Source: Haliotis asinina
Lineage: Eukaryota; Mollusca; Gastropoda; Lepetellida; Haliotidae
Reading direction: 5' to 3'
Length of the DNA: 64,000 nt
Assembly: GCF_037392515.1 (NCBI RefSeq)
Contig: NC_090288.1
Coordinates: forward strand, 868,001-932,000
The first letter of the stretch is position 1. Every line of letters starts with the position of its first letter. The notes below the pieces were generated by a model. It was given only the letters and a program-made list of their open reading frames with translations, had not been told where the DNA came from and searched no databases. This document shows positions 35,828 to 46,800 of the stretch, piece after piece. The position numbers and the translations under genes were made by a program.

Positions 35828-35985
35828 ATGCAACGGATTAGCTTTTCGAACGCCAAAGACCCGGGTTGGATTTCCCACATGTTACAGTATATGAAAGCTG
35901 TCTCTGGTTTCCCCGCCATGGAATTGCCTAAGTATTGCTGAAAGACGTGTACAGCCCTGCTAACTCTCTACACTGCGGTAAATCC
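35828..35985 (+). mobile_element. degraded SINE (family B-like)
   Basis: GCAACGGATTAGCTTTTCGA, ACGCCAAAGACCCGGGTTGG and TTTCCCACATG form a worn tRNA-like head. It is followed by a body ending TGCCTAAGTATTGCTGAAAG and GTAAATCC, in the same order as the 9.8 kb SINE. Confidence 0.6.
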
Positions 35986-36097
35986 TAATTAGGATATATA
36001 GATGAGGATGATGACGGGCTGATGGAATGGATGGTAGAGAGGCTAGTGGTTGGTTGGAGACATCAACATGGACAGATACAGGCTGTTGTCAACAAAC

Positions 36098-36280
36098 CTG
36101 GTCACGTGAGCCACAAAATGAGGGTCAAGCTCGAACAGGACATCGTATTTTCCTCTGTTTCGTGATAACGCCAGTATTTCCCCCGTCTTCCGCCCATATG
36201 TCGCCTCGTCGCCTCCCTCAGACCCACACATCAACATTTGAGATGTCTCCGACGCAGTAGCTACAATGAAGTTTACGATC
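36098..36280 (-). CDS. possible internal exon of an unknown gene
   Basis: On the minus strand, GACTTCTAG|GATCG opens a stop-free 183-bp segment closed by GTGACCAG|GTTTGT. Its translation includes VNFIVATASETSQMLMCGSE, ATYGRKTGEILALSRNRGKY and DVLFELDPHFVAHVTR, with ordinary protein-like composition. I do not recognise the family and could not place a partner exon on either side. The donor GTTTGT is weak. It may be an isolated exon, a retained gene fragment or chance. Confidence 0.35.
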
Positions 36281-36531
36281 CTAGAAGTCGCATTCCTGGG
36301 CGGTAAGAGTCAGTTGTACATTGTGAATACAGGAATATAATTAACTTAGTGATAAAGTCTGGACTTACAAATATACACGTGTCTTGCTGGTTATATATAC
36401 CTTCAGGAAACACATGTACTCACATAATCAGGTAAACAGCTTCGTTCACACATCTGCAAATTTACATACAAGGGAAAGCCAGTTACAGATGTCTATAGAG
36501 TTTCATACATGTGAAGGCTAGTTTCACACCA

Positions 36532-36536
<5 letters not shown>

Positions 36537-36600
<64 letters not shown>

Positions 36601-36632
36601 CACACACACAAACACACACACACTTTTGTGTG
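36537..36632. repeat. (CA)n microsatellite
   Basis: About 30 CA dinucleotides followed by an imperfect AAACACACA tract. Confidence 0.97.
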
Positions 36633-37352
36633 CCTAGTCCTTGTCACCTGCAAATGTACATATACAATCACGAAGCGCGAGTTAGATTACACACACGTAT
36701 AAAGGTGCATAGCTAGTTTAGTACACTGATAACTTATGGCTACGAGTGATGGTGATTTTATGGAGTTCCAAGTACAATGTACAATATACACGTGTGTAAC
36801 TAGCTGTCTGTCCTTGCTGCAGTTTTCACAAGCGCGAAGTAAATCATAAGATCAATTCGATCTAAACAGTATATTTGATGGTACTTGTACCGCATCTCAT
36901 GTAAACACACCGGGACTTGAGGAAACGAAAAGGAATTTTCAGAGAACAGTGGCCGAGCAGCAATAGCCTCTCACATGAGCACTTGAGATATGGCTCCTTG
37001 GAGATGTGGCTCCTTGGAGATGTGGTGTATCCCTGCTCCTTGATTTATTGTTGGAGCAACACGAAACTTCCTGTGAAAATAATGTGGCCCACTCCACCTC
37101 GGCATTGATCTGATCATGACTATACAACACTGGACGAGAACAGGGCCGTCAGTGGAGAACAGGGGTGGGGACGTTTTTGTGAACTTTCGGATTACTGACA
37201 GTCGGACGTGTAAAGATAAAGTGAATTTCACCCTCCATACCTCTTTTCCGTGCCATGAAGTTCTCTCATGTTTACACCTAAGCAGCATAATTATCAGGAC
37301 GTTAGAACGAAAAGATATTTGAGGGATTCGAGATTAAACGATCTTGAGGATT

Positions 37353-37516
37353 CATAAGAATGAAGATTTTATGGATATCAACTTCTTTATATGAGAACAC
37401 AACGTTTCAGAGTTAATGCTTACTCCTTCATCAGGTGATGAAGGAGTAAGCATTAACTCCGAAACGTTGTGTTCTCATATAAAGAAGTTGATATCCATAA
37501 AATCTTCATTCTTATG
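37353..37516. repeat. near-perfect palindrome, 81-nt arms, 2-nt centre
   Basis: The left arm (37353-37433) and right arm (37436-37516) are reverse complements with one mismatch that I can see (CAGAGTT versus AACTCCG), separated by GG. Each arm includes CATAAGAATGAAGATTTTAT and GAGAACACAACGTTT. The minus strand carries CTGATGA, then a short stem, then GAAAC (see findings). Confidence 0.93.
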
Positions 37517-37519
37517 CAT

Positions 37520-39990
37520 TTCACTTCTAAATGCCCTTCAAAGACTTGAGGATTCATGTCGTATGCTTTTGTATAAATTTTAATGAAAATATAGATTCTA
37601 AAATGTTATTCAGAAAATACAAAGCTTCTAATAAGTGAAGCCCATGTTAACGACAGTACCTGAATATAAAAGCATATATTGTCGGTTATTTCCGGCAGAC
37701 GTTGTCCGTGCACATAGAATGTTTGAACCAGAATCTCAGGCGTATTACTTGTGGAAATATGTGCACAGGATACTGACCATATTCACCAGGAACCCCAGAA
37801 TTCAGGGTAGATCAAGGTAATGCATATACGATGTTTTGTACAAAAGATGTAGAATCCAAACAAATCAATGCTGTAAAATTTCTGAAGACATCAGGGGACA
37901 CATTGTCAAGTATAAACAAGCAACAAATGGCTTTTTATAAAGTTCATTGTGTGAGAAAATACCAACCCATAACATCTGTGAGAATTAATAATATTAACTG
38001 ACTTCCCTTGAAAACGATGTGTTTCATTCGTAGATGTTGGTCGCTCCCCGTAAATACAACGTAGATGTTGGTCATCTCCCGTAAATACAACGTAGATATT
38101 GGATGCCCCCCTTAAATACAACCAGTCTCCAGATTACTGATAAGTTCCTGTATTGTTGTATTTTTGCAACATATGCAGTTGAGTGTGCAGTGCAAGAATA
38201 TACTCTGGTGCTGGGATTACATCGGTGGCAAAGAGAATTAAGAAGTTCTAATAAGTTCATTTGGGATCATTTGGGCATCATCGTGACCACAATTGAAAAT
38301 TACAAAATACAATTGTTTAAAAAGAAGAAGAGAATATGACCAAAACCCATTCAGACAATCAAAATGGTCGTTGACATCGATCTATCACCTGACTAACTAA
38401 CACCTGATTCAACATTTACGTACTGAGCCTTTAGGATGGAAGAACACATTTCGCCGCCAATTCCAGACTTATGAAACGTTGCCATAATTTAGATCGAACT
38501 ACGTCTCAATTTTGTATAGAAAGACAAATCTGAAAATATTAGGAGTGATGTATTTGCTGTGCCAGCTGACTTTGGACGAATTAGTGACCCACGCATTAAG
38601 AATATCATTTATACTCATAAAATAACATGGATAATGTGATTATTTCCCAGTGTCTGCACATGACAAATTACATACCTAACCATAGAGGACTTCGCTTAGC
38701 TGATCCTGAATGCATGGAAAAACACATACACCTTACATAAGACATCCTTGTTGGTGAGATATAAGAAGCAACATAACACATGAAGCTCAAACGAAATGTT
38801 ATACCAAAGTTTTTGGTTTAAACATATGTTCAGCATAGGTAATGAGACAATTTTGTATAAACAATTAGTACAATGCAGGGATACACTTTATTTATGATCT
38901 AATGAACACCACTACATGGGAATTCTGTGCTTATTAAGAACTACAAGAAATACATTTATTCACAACAAATATCTTAAGACATCACAGTATCAAATCTTCA
39001 ATAATTGCCTGCTTAAAGAGAAGACTCTTCTCAAAACACTACCATTTTCTCCAATACAACTATTCAATATATCCGAAACTTAGTCCAAGGTTTGAAGGCC
39101 CCAAAACATTTTTATTTTTCTTTATTAAACCCCAATTACTATAAATCATATGCGAAAAATAATTTTTACAATATTTTCGTTCCATTTACAGAGTCAGGGG
39201 ATTTTTAACAAATATTGCACACGAATTATGTCTTTGTAATAGTGACTTTATTAGTGTAGGATCAAAGGTAAATATTTGGTGAGTAGTCGAGTAGTTCTTC
39301 CGGAAACCAGTCTTGCATTCTTGTAGTTTGTGGTGAATATCTGCGCATATGTTGAAAACCAAAACTACTCGCCAATGAGATACCAAGATAAATTCAGTAT
39401 ACCTTGGTAAATCTACATACATAAACAATAACTTTTGACAAATCGGTTAAAAGGTAGTGTTATGTATGTTAATTTACCAACGTATACTGAACACAACCGC
39501 GTTATGCCGTGAAGTGTCCGTGTTACAATACGCTGACTGATTGCATATTGTGTAACTGCATTATTAAGAATGGTGGATAACATGTAAATAGTTGTTAGGT
39601 TACTATCTCCTGTCACCATAGAGACTATACACAATGTGTAAAACCTAAAACAGAGTCACATGGTCAGTTGAGAAACTATCACTGTGTAGTCAGAACCGTA
39701 TATACAGCTTTTACTTTAGGCTGTTAAAATGCACATGGCATGGAACGGGTTTCCTTGTCAGCTGTATGGTCAGATGAATATGGTCGTTTATGTGAATATT
39801 AATTCATACATTCCTCAAACAAGGTTATAGCCTGATATTATTGCTATAACTAAGGATACGCCCTCATACTAGAAATTGTACTATCAGAGTGAGAACAATA
39901 GCAGGTGAATGACTCTGGATCTGTGTGTCTTAAAGGACGTCCAAGATATCTAGCGAATAGTTTAGTTGGGTCAGCGAAAGTGTGTTTTAT
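37520..39990. other. intergenic, AT-rich; weak retroelement-like traces
   Basis: Open stretches at 37702-37817 (ending AGATCAAG|GTAATG) and 38132-38339 could be two spliced exons. However, the second reads NKFIWDHLG... followed by KMVVDIDL, which recalls the C-terminal part of L1-like LINEs (KFIWN...GGLKMVDI). I therefore do not call a gene. Two 31-bp GTAGATGTTGGTC-type units lie at 38029-38090. The rest shows nothing I can name. Confidence 0.4.
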
Positions 39991-39992
39991 TA

Positions 39993-40205
39993 AATGTATG
40001 TATGTATGTATGTATGTATGTATGTATGTATGTATGTATGTATGTATGTATGTATGTATGTATGTATGTATGTATGTATGTATGAATGTATGTATGTATG
40101 TATGTATGTATGTATGTATGTATGTATGTATGTATGGATGTATGTATGTATGTATGTATGTATGTATGTAGGTGCGTGCATGCGTGCGTGCGTGTGTGTG
40201 TGTGT
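39993..40205. repeat. (TATG)n tetranucleotide array
   Basis: About 45 TATG units with single changes, ending in (TGCG)n and (GT)n. The long MYVC/CMYV frames here are artefacts of the repeat. Confidence 0.98.
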
Positions 40206-40365
40206 AGAATCAGTTATGCCTGTTTCACCTGTTACAAATTACATTATCCAAAGATTACTCCGTCAAGCAATAAGAACAACGTGGTGCAAGCCCATGATAG
40301 GGAGATGCGAGGTGATGAAAGAAATAGACATAGATGCCATAAAAACAACGAAGATAGCACTCTCT

Positions 40366-40402
40366 CGCTTTCTCTCTCTTTCCCTCTCTCTCTCTCTCTC
40401 AC
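40366..40402. repeat. (TC)n microsatellite
   Basis: Short pyrimidine-rich CT dinucleotide run. Confidence 0.9.
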
Positions 40403-40734
40403 ATTCTGATTCATCCACGGAAACTCTGCCCTCTCCACGAGGAAATATTATGACGCCCATATCTACCGTTCAGGATACACGATATATATAAATATACCAA
40501 TGTTTACCCTTTGACAGAATTGTTCGCCACTCACCTCCTGCATACTCAGTAAACGTGCATATCGTGAGTGCACAGGATGTCAGAGGTCATGGGATGAGCA
40601 CACAGAGGTTACGGCGTGAGTGTACAGAGGCAAATGGTTTTTGCGTAGAGACCCTACGGGATGAATGTACAGCGGTTATTAATTGAATGTGCAGCGGTTA
40701 TGGGATGGGCCTATTGAGACTATGAGATGAGTGT

Positions 40735-42022
40735 TCACATGTCATGGAATGAGTATACACATGTTATGGGATGAGGGTACACAGGTTGTGGGATGAGGGT
40801 ACACAGGTTGTGGGATGAGTTTACACAGGTTGTGGGATGAGTGTACACAGGTTGTGGGATGAGTGTACACAGGTTGTGGGATGAGGGTACACAGGTTGTG
40901 GGATGAGTACACACAGGTTGTGGGATGAGGGTACACAGGTTGTGGGATGAGTGTACACAGGTTGTGGGATGAGTTTACACAGGTTGTGGGATGAGTGTAC
41001 ACAGGTTGTGGGATGAGTGTACACAGGTTGTGGGATGAGGGTACACAGGTTGTGGGATGAGTACACACAGGTTGTGGGATGCGGGTACACAGGTTGTGGG
41101 ATGAGTGTACACAGGTTGTGGGATGAGTTTACACAGGTTGTGGGATGAGTGTACATAGGTTGTGGGATGAGTGTACACAGGTTATGAGATGAGTGTACAC
41201 AGGTTGTGGGATGAGTGTACACAGGTTGTGGGATGAGGGTACACAGGTTGTGGGATGAGTGTACACAGGTTGTGGGATGAGGGTACACAGGTTGTGGGAT
41301 GAGTTTACACAGGTTGTGGGATGCCGTTACACAGGTTGTGGGATGAGTGTACACAGGTTGTGGGATGAGTGTACACAGGTTATGGGATGAGGGTACACAG
41401 GTTGTGGGATGAGGGTACACAGGTTATGGGATGAGGGTACACAGGTTATGGGATGAGTGTACACAGGTTGTGGGATGAGTGTACACAGGTTGTGGGATGA
41501 GGGTACACAGGTTATGGGATGAGGGTACACAGGTTGTGGGATGAGTGTACACAGGTTATGGGATGAGTGTACACAGGTTGTGGGATGAGTGTACACAGGT
41601 TGTGGGATGAGGGTACACAGGTTGTGGGATGAGTGTACACAGGTTATGGGATGAGTGTACACAGGTTGTGGGATGAGTGTACACAGGTTGTGGGATGAGG
41701 GTACACAGGTTGTGGGATGAGTGTACACAGGTTGTGGGATGAGGGTACACAGAATGTGGGATGAGTGTACACAGGTTATGGGATGAGTGTACACAGGTTG
41801 TGGGATGAGTGTACACAGGTTGTGGGATGAGGGTACACAGGTTGTGGGATGAGTGTACACAGGTTATGGGATGAATGTACACAGGTTGTGGGATGAGTAT
41901 ACACAGGTTATGGGATGAGTGTACACAGGTTGTGGGATGAGGGTACACAGGTTGTGGGATCAGGGTACACAGGTTGTGGGATGAGTATACACAGGTTGTG
42001 GGATGAGTATACACAGGTTGTG
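40735..42022. repeat. 22-bp minisatellite, about 58 copies
   Basis: The unit is GTGGGATGAGTGTACACAGG plus TT, with GAGGGT/GAGTTT/GAGTAC and TTGTGG/TTATGG variants. Minus-strand frames reading THPTTCVHSSHNLCTLIPQP (66-bp periodicity) are repeat artefacts. Confidence 0.97.
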
Positions 42023-42029
42023 TGTTCAT

Positions 42030-42490
42030 TGTTTTGTATGTTATCCTTCATGTCAGTCAACGACTTTAGTTTTGTGCCTTTATGTCAGTTAACGACTTTG
42101 GTGCTGTCCCTTCATGTCAGTTAACGACAATGGTACTGTCCCTTCATGTCAGTTAACGACTTTGGTATTGTGTCTTCATGTCAATTAACGTCTTTAGCAC
42201 AGTCCCTTCCTGACAGGTAACGCCTTTAGTACTGCCACTTCCTGTCCCTTCACGTCAGCTAACGCCTTAGAATTGTGCCTTCACGTCAGTTAACGGCTAT
42301 TGTACTGTGCCTTCACGTCAGTTAACGGCTATAGTACTGTGCCTTCAAGTCAGGTCACGGCTTTAGTACTGTCACTTCAAGTCAGGTCACGGCTATTGTA
42401 CTGTGCCTTCACGTCAGGTCACGGCTATTGTACTGTGCCTTCATGTGAGGTCACGGGTTTAGTACTGTCACTTCACGCCCTTAGTACTGT
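42030..42490. repeat. about 31-32-bp degenerate tandem repeat, about 14 copies
   Basis: CCTTCATGTCAGTTAACGAC plus TTTGGTACTGTC. It decays rightwards (GTCAGGTCACGGCTATTGTA). It directly follows the 22-bp array. Confidence 0.9.
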
Positions 42491-42494
42491 CTGT

Positions 42495-43880
42495 TACGAG
42501 CGGGTGTTAAGAAGTAGTGAGCAGGTGCGCAAGATATGCTGATCTACAATGGCGGGCTACTTAACATGACGCGTTTCTTTTGAGCAGAACGGTTAGTTAT
42601 GATATTCCAAACAACGTAGTAACTAAACAGTCTGTTTATGCGATGCACCACAAAATATATAGTAGACTCTTTCCTTTGACTGAAACAGTTCTAATACATA
42701 CTTCTTATAAATACTACAGGGCACAACATACATTGATATATAATGCAAAACTAATTCAAATAATACCTTTCATTGGGGAACAGAGATATCCTCTTTATAA
42801 GAGGAGAATTTGTTGTTGACAGTAATGAGACTAACTGTATTCCCGCCATAATCAACAGTCAAACACTCGGATTGCTTGATTTAGATCTGGATAGGGAATG
42901 TACTTAAGGACATTCCCACTTTGATCTTTCACAAACATGTGTCCAGATATTCAAGCAGGCACTGTTTATAATATATTGGGGGCTGACACTTGTGTGACCA
43001 TTCACTGTTTAGCTTAAACCGTTTGGCATCATGTGTGAACAATGAAAACATTAGAATCAGTGATGTCCTTATGATGAATTCTTTCGGAAGGGAATGGATA
43101 GTGTCTCCAAAACAACCTCTTTTTATGAACATGGCTGAGTCACTTTAACTTGCTCAGTTTGATTTTAGGTTTGATTATAGCGGACTTTTGCCTATCCCAA
43201 ACACAGAATCTGTTTCATTCATATTCTATTTCTTGAAGTTTGTGATGCATTTATTGCAGATTTTACGTTTTGGAGAGGGTACCATGATAAAAAGTCAAAC
43301 AATATGGGGGATCGTGAGGCTAGTACATAGCAAACAAAGTGCCTTCCTTATGTAAAAAAAATGATGTAGAATAAATGAAGGTTTTTCTCGCCCGGTGTGC
43401 TTAGACCTAGCCTGTCAGTCAGTCTATCTTTGCAGTCTCTCAAAAGCATGTCTAAATACGAATGACAGCGTTCCGACTTCCGACATGGTGTTTACCAAAG
43501 GCATGCGATTGTTCGACCAGTTTACTGGCGGGAATATGTGTTATCTGTTTCCATGCGCCCCTAGAGGCACACACGTTGTTTTGTTATTTTTTATTAGACA
43601 CGGTGTAAACTGTAAGTGATGTTGTGTCAATCAACTGGTAGCATGACATTCACAGATAAACTGTTGATGTGGAAGCCCATAGTCAAAATGTTCTAATATT
43701 AGGTTGCTCCACCTGAAGCTGTGACACAACACCAAAAAAGTAGGAAACCTTTCTCAGACATTCAGTTGTTTTCGAGCACAGAAAACAAACTTCATTTGAG
43801 AATAACATGTTTAATACTTAATATCTAGTAACAAACACGACCACGTAAGTTATGTAGCTGGCAGCACTGGAAGAGAAGAA
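42495..43880. other. intergenic, no gene recognised
   Basis: About 1.4 kb of unique sequence upstream of the cysteine-rich protein gene, presumably including its promoter. No TATA box or other regulatory site could be identified with confidence. Confidence 0.45.
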
Positions 43881-43884
43881 TATA

Positions 43885-46800
43885 ATGAGATACTGGAGGG
43901 TTTGTGTTGCAGCGCTGGTCAGTTGGGCGTCCGCGTGCAGCAATGAGGAGGCGGCCACGTGTCCTCACATCAGCAGCCTCATCCACTCCAAGTTGACGTT
44001 TCTTGACCCGGACAACATTGTCGCCGAATGCAGGTTTTTAACTAATTCTAGCAGATATTTTACCTCAACAATGTATATGTCACATTTTTCAAGGGAAGTG
44101 GTGTACATGTTCTGTTATTGACAAAATAAACATGACGTCACGTCCGCCGATGTGATATTGTGTTTCATATTTTGTTGAGCAAATTGGTTTTGCCATAACT
44201 GTTTGCCATATACCAGTATCTTACCTCACACATAAATGCCGATTTCTGATTGGGTTAGCCAATCAATGTACCCCGCTTACAAGCAAGTAATATTTATTCT
44301 ATCAGGAAGACTATATATAGCGGGAGAAGAAACTCCCCGAAATGCCGCTGAACGTATGTCTCGGGTCGTTACGTAACCACTGTAGCCAATATGGCGACAG
44401 CGTAGTATTTAAGATTGAGCCCGTTCTATTTTCAGCAACTGATTAAATTCGCTGAGTGTTTTATCAACTGAAATCCTACATGTAGAAGATAAGTTATTTT
44501 ACTATTTTGTCATTTCAGTTTAAGTCAAATAATTGGTACTAGTGTCAGTGTTAGGACAGTAGATTTGTAGTAAAGTTTCTATTCTCGATTCACCGCGAAG
44601 ATAGACTAAAGTGTGCCGATAAAAACTTCTTTCACACATTCGTTTATTTTCTAGAGGGAAAACACGCCTTTAGTTGAAAGGTATTTGCAAGTAATAGTAA
44701 TAGTTTTATGACTTGAAAAATTGTTAAAATGTAATTGAGGTGTGTGAAAAATATGACATATCGCCGATCTGTTCTGATCCGCCACTGAAATGCTACACGC
44801 CGTTCTTTGAGTGTTCCAAGCTATTTCTTCCATAACCATCTTTCACATACACCTTTAACATATGAGGGGAATATACTTTCAGGTGAAATGTGTTTGCAAG
44901 TAATAGTGAGAGTTGCATAATCTGAAACAAAATGTTAGGGTGTATTTGAGGTGTGAGAAAAATATGACATGTCGCCGATCTGATCTGATCCGCCATTCAT
45001 GCTTGTGATGCTTGAGGGTTATAGTTCCATAACTCTTTTCTTTCTTGTTCATCTTATTATTTGACAAAACTGGAAAGGTGTTTAGGACGCCTTATGACAG
45101 GTTTACACTTTCTGTTTTTGAGGGGTGTCAGTTAACATTTTGTTAATGTCCATTCCACCCCACATGCAGTAAGATACCTGAATTAATTATTAATGTAAAC
45201 AAAAATGTATCAAAGCAGATTTTAAAAAAGGACAGCTGGAATTAACTCATGTGTACTCGCGATACCTTTGCGTTCTTTAACATGTTTTGGGAGGCAAGGC
45301 GGCGGTGTATCATTTATTCTTTCATTCATTCATTCCGACTGATACAATAAAATGGCTAAAGTTCTGTTAAACACGTGAAGTAGCGCTGGGAACGAACTAA
45401 GTCACTGTGTGTGTTGGAGCATTACGAGGCACACGTTAATTAGTACCAACGGTAAAGAAAGCAAGCGAGTGTAGATTATCACTGATTCTATGAATCCGTT
45501 TGCTATTTCATGTTAGTAATGTTTGGATGTTGCTTAACTCCGATACTCTTGAACATGTTCCGATACCCATGCTTCAAACACTTCAAAATTAACATTGATG
45601 TGTTCGGTAAGACAGGTCTCTCGGGGTCATCTTAGGGCTCAGGGAATATAAAGAAACAAGCTGCACATCAACCCATGTCCACTTTGTGAGTAGAAAACAA
45701 CTTATTTGCAGCAACCCGTAACATAGTACATGCGTTGTCTCCGGTTAGAGCTGTTGAATGACCACACAACAGGTAAAACAACGTGATGTCAACATCATAA
45801 ATACGTTTGAATCTCATGCTCCCAACAAACGCGCAAACCCCTAATTTTTTCGTTCAAAACGTATGACTGTATGACATCGACCCTTGTGTGTTGTAGATGA
45901 TCATATGTGTATGTATACGCACTTATAATAAAAATGTTTTGACAGATACACTATTTAATTTCGGAATAATTATGGTTTTTATTGGGCAGCATGAATCCTT
46001 TTTACTTTCCTCCGTCATACAAACACGTACGCACACGCACGTTGACTTTATAAAATGACATCAAACTTTGGTCCAACTGCAGATGTTTTTCTTTTATTCG
46101 TTTCAGCAAATATAGTGAACTGTTTACTTGTGCTAGGCAGCACCTGGGTGACTGTAGTCAGAAAAGTCGGTTGGCATGGCAACCTATCGCAATGCAGATA
46201 AACGACATATGTAATGAATCAAAGGCGGGTGAGATGTTTTCTCCTTACTGTGCACATGATTTTTTATGACATTCGTAAATCGTCATTAGAGTTGCATCAG
46301 ACGTATTTCACCATGAGAGTTACGTCAGTCGTATACCACCATGAGAGTTACGTCAGTCGTAAATCGTCATTAGAGTTACATCAGTCGTAAACCGTTAATA
46401 GAGTTACGTCAGTCGTAAATCGTCATTAGAGTTACTTCAGTGGTAAACCGTTAATAGAGTTACGTCAGTCGTAAATCGTCATTAGAGTTACTTCAGTAGT
46501 AAACCGTTAATAGAGTTACGTCATTCGTATACCACCATTAGAATTACTTCAGTCGTATTTCACCATTAGAGTTACGTCATTCGTATACCACCATTAGAGT
46601 TACGTCAGTCGCATACCACCATGACAGTTACGTCAGTCGTAAATCGTCATTAGAGTTACATCAGTCGTAAACCGTTATTAGAGTTACGTCAGTCGTAAAT
46701 CGTCATTAGAGTTACTTCAGTAGTAAACCGTTAATAGAGTTACGTCATTCGTAAATCGTCATTAGAGTTACTTCAGTAGTAAACCGTTAATAGAGTTACG

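Noticed and set aside
37353-37516. Bacterial-type terminator or microRNA hairpin
   Set aside because: 81-nt near-perfect arms are far longer than a terminator. A pre-miRNA would be shorter with bulges, and such a long perfect stem fits a foldback repeat better.
37635-38339. Two-exon plus-strand gene (WKYVHRILTIFTRNPRIQGR then LQITDKFLYCCIF)
   Set aside because: Splice phases can be made to fit, but the second part resembles an L1-like C-terminus (KFIWDHLG...MVVDIDL), the family is unknown and there is no start exon. It is more likely an old retroelement trace.
39994-40491. 165-codon frame beginning MYVCMYVCMYVC
   Set aside because: Pure tetranucleotide repeat translation. Reading frames rotate with every 12 bases and the sequence has no protein-like composition.
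40821-41420. 199-codon minus-strand frame THPTTCVHSSHNLCTLIPQP
   Set aside because: It is the 22-bp array (66-bp frame period). The same pattern appears in several overlapping frames.
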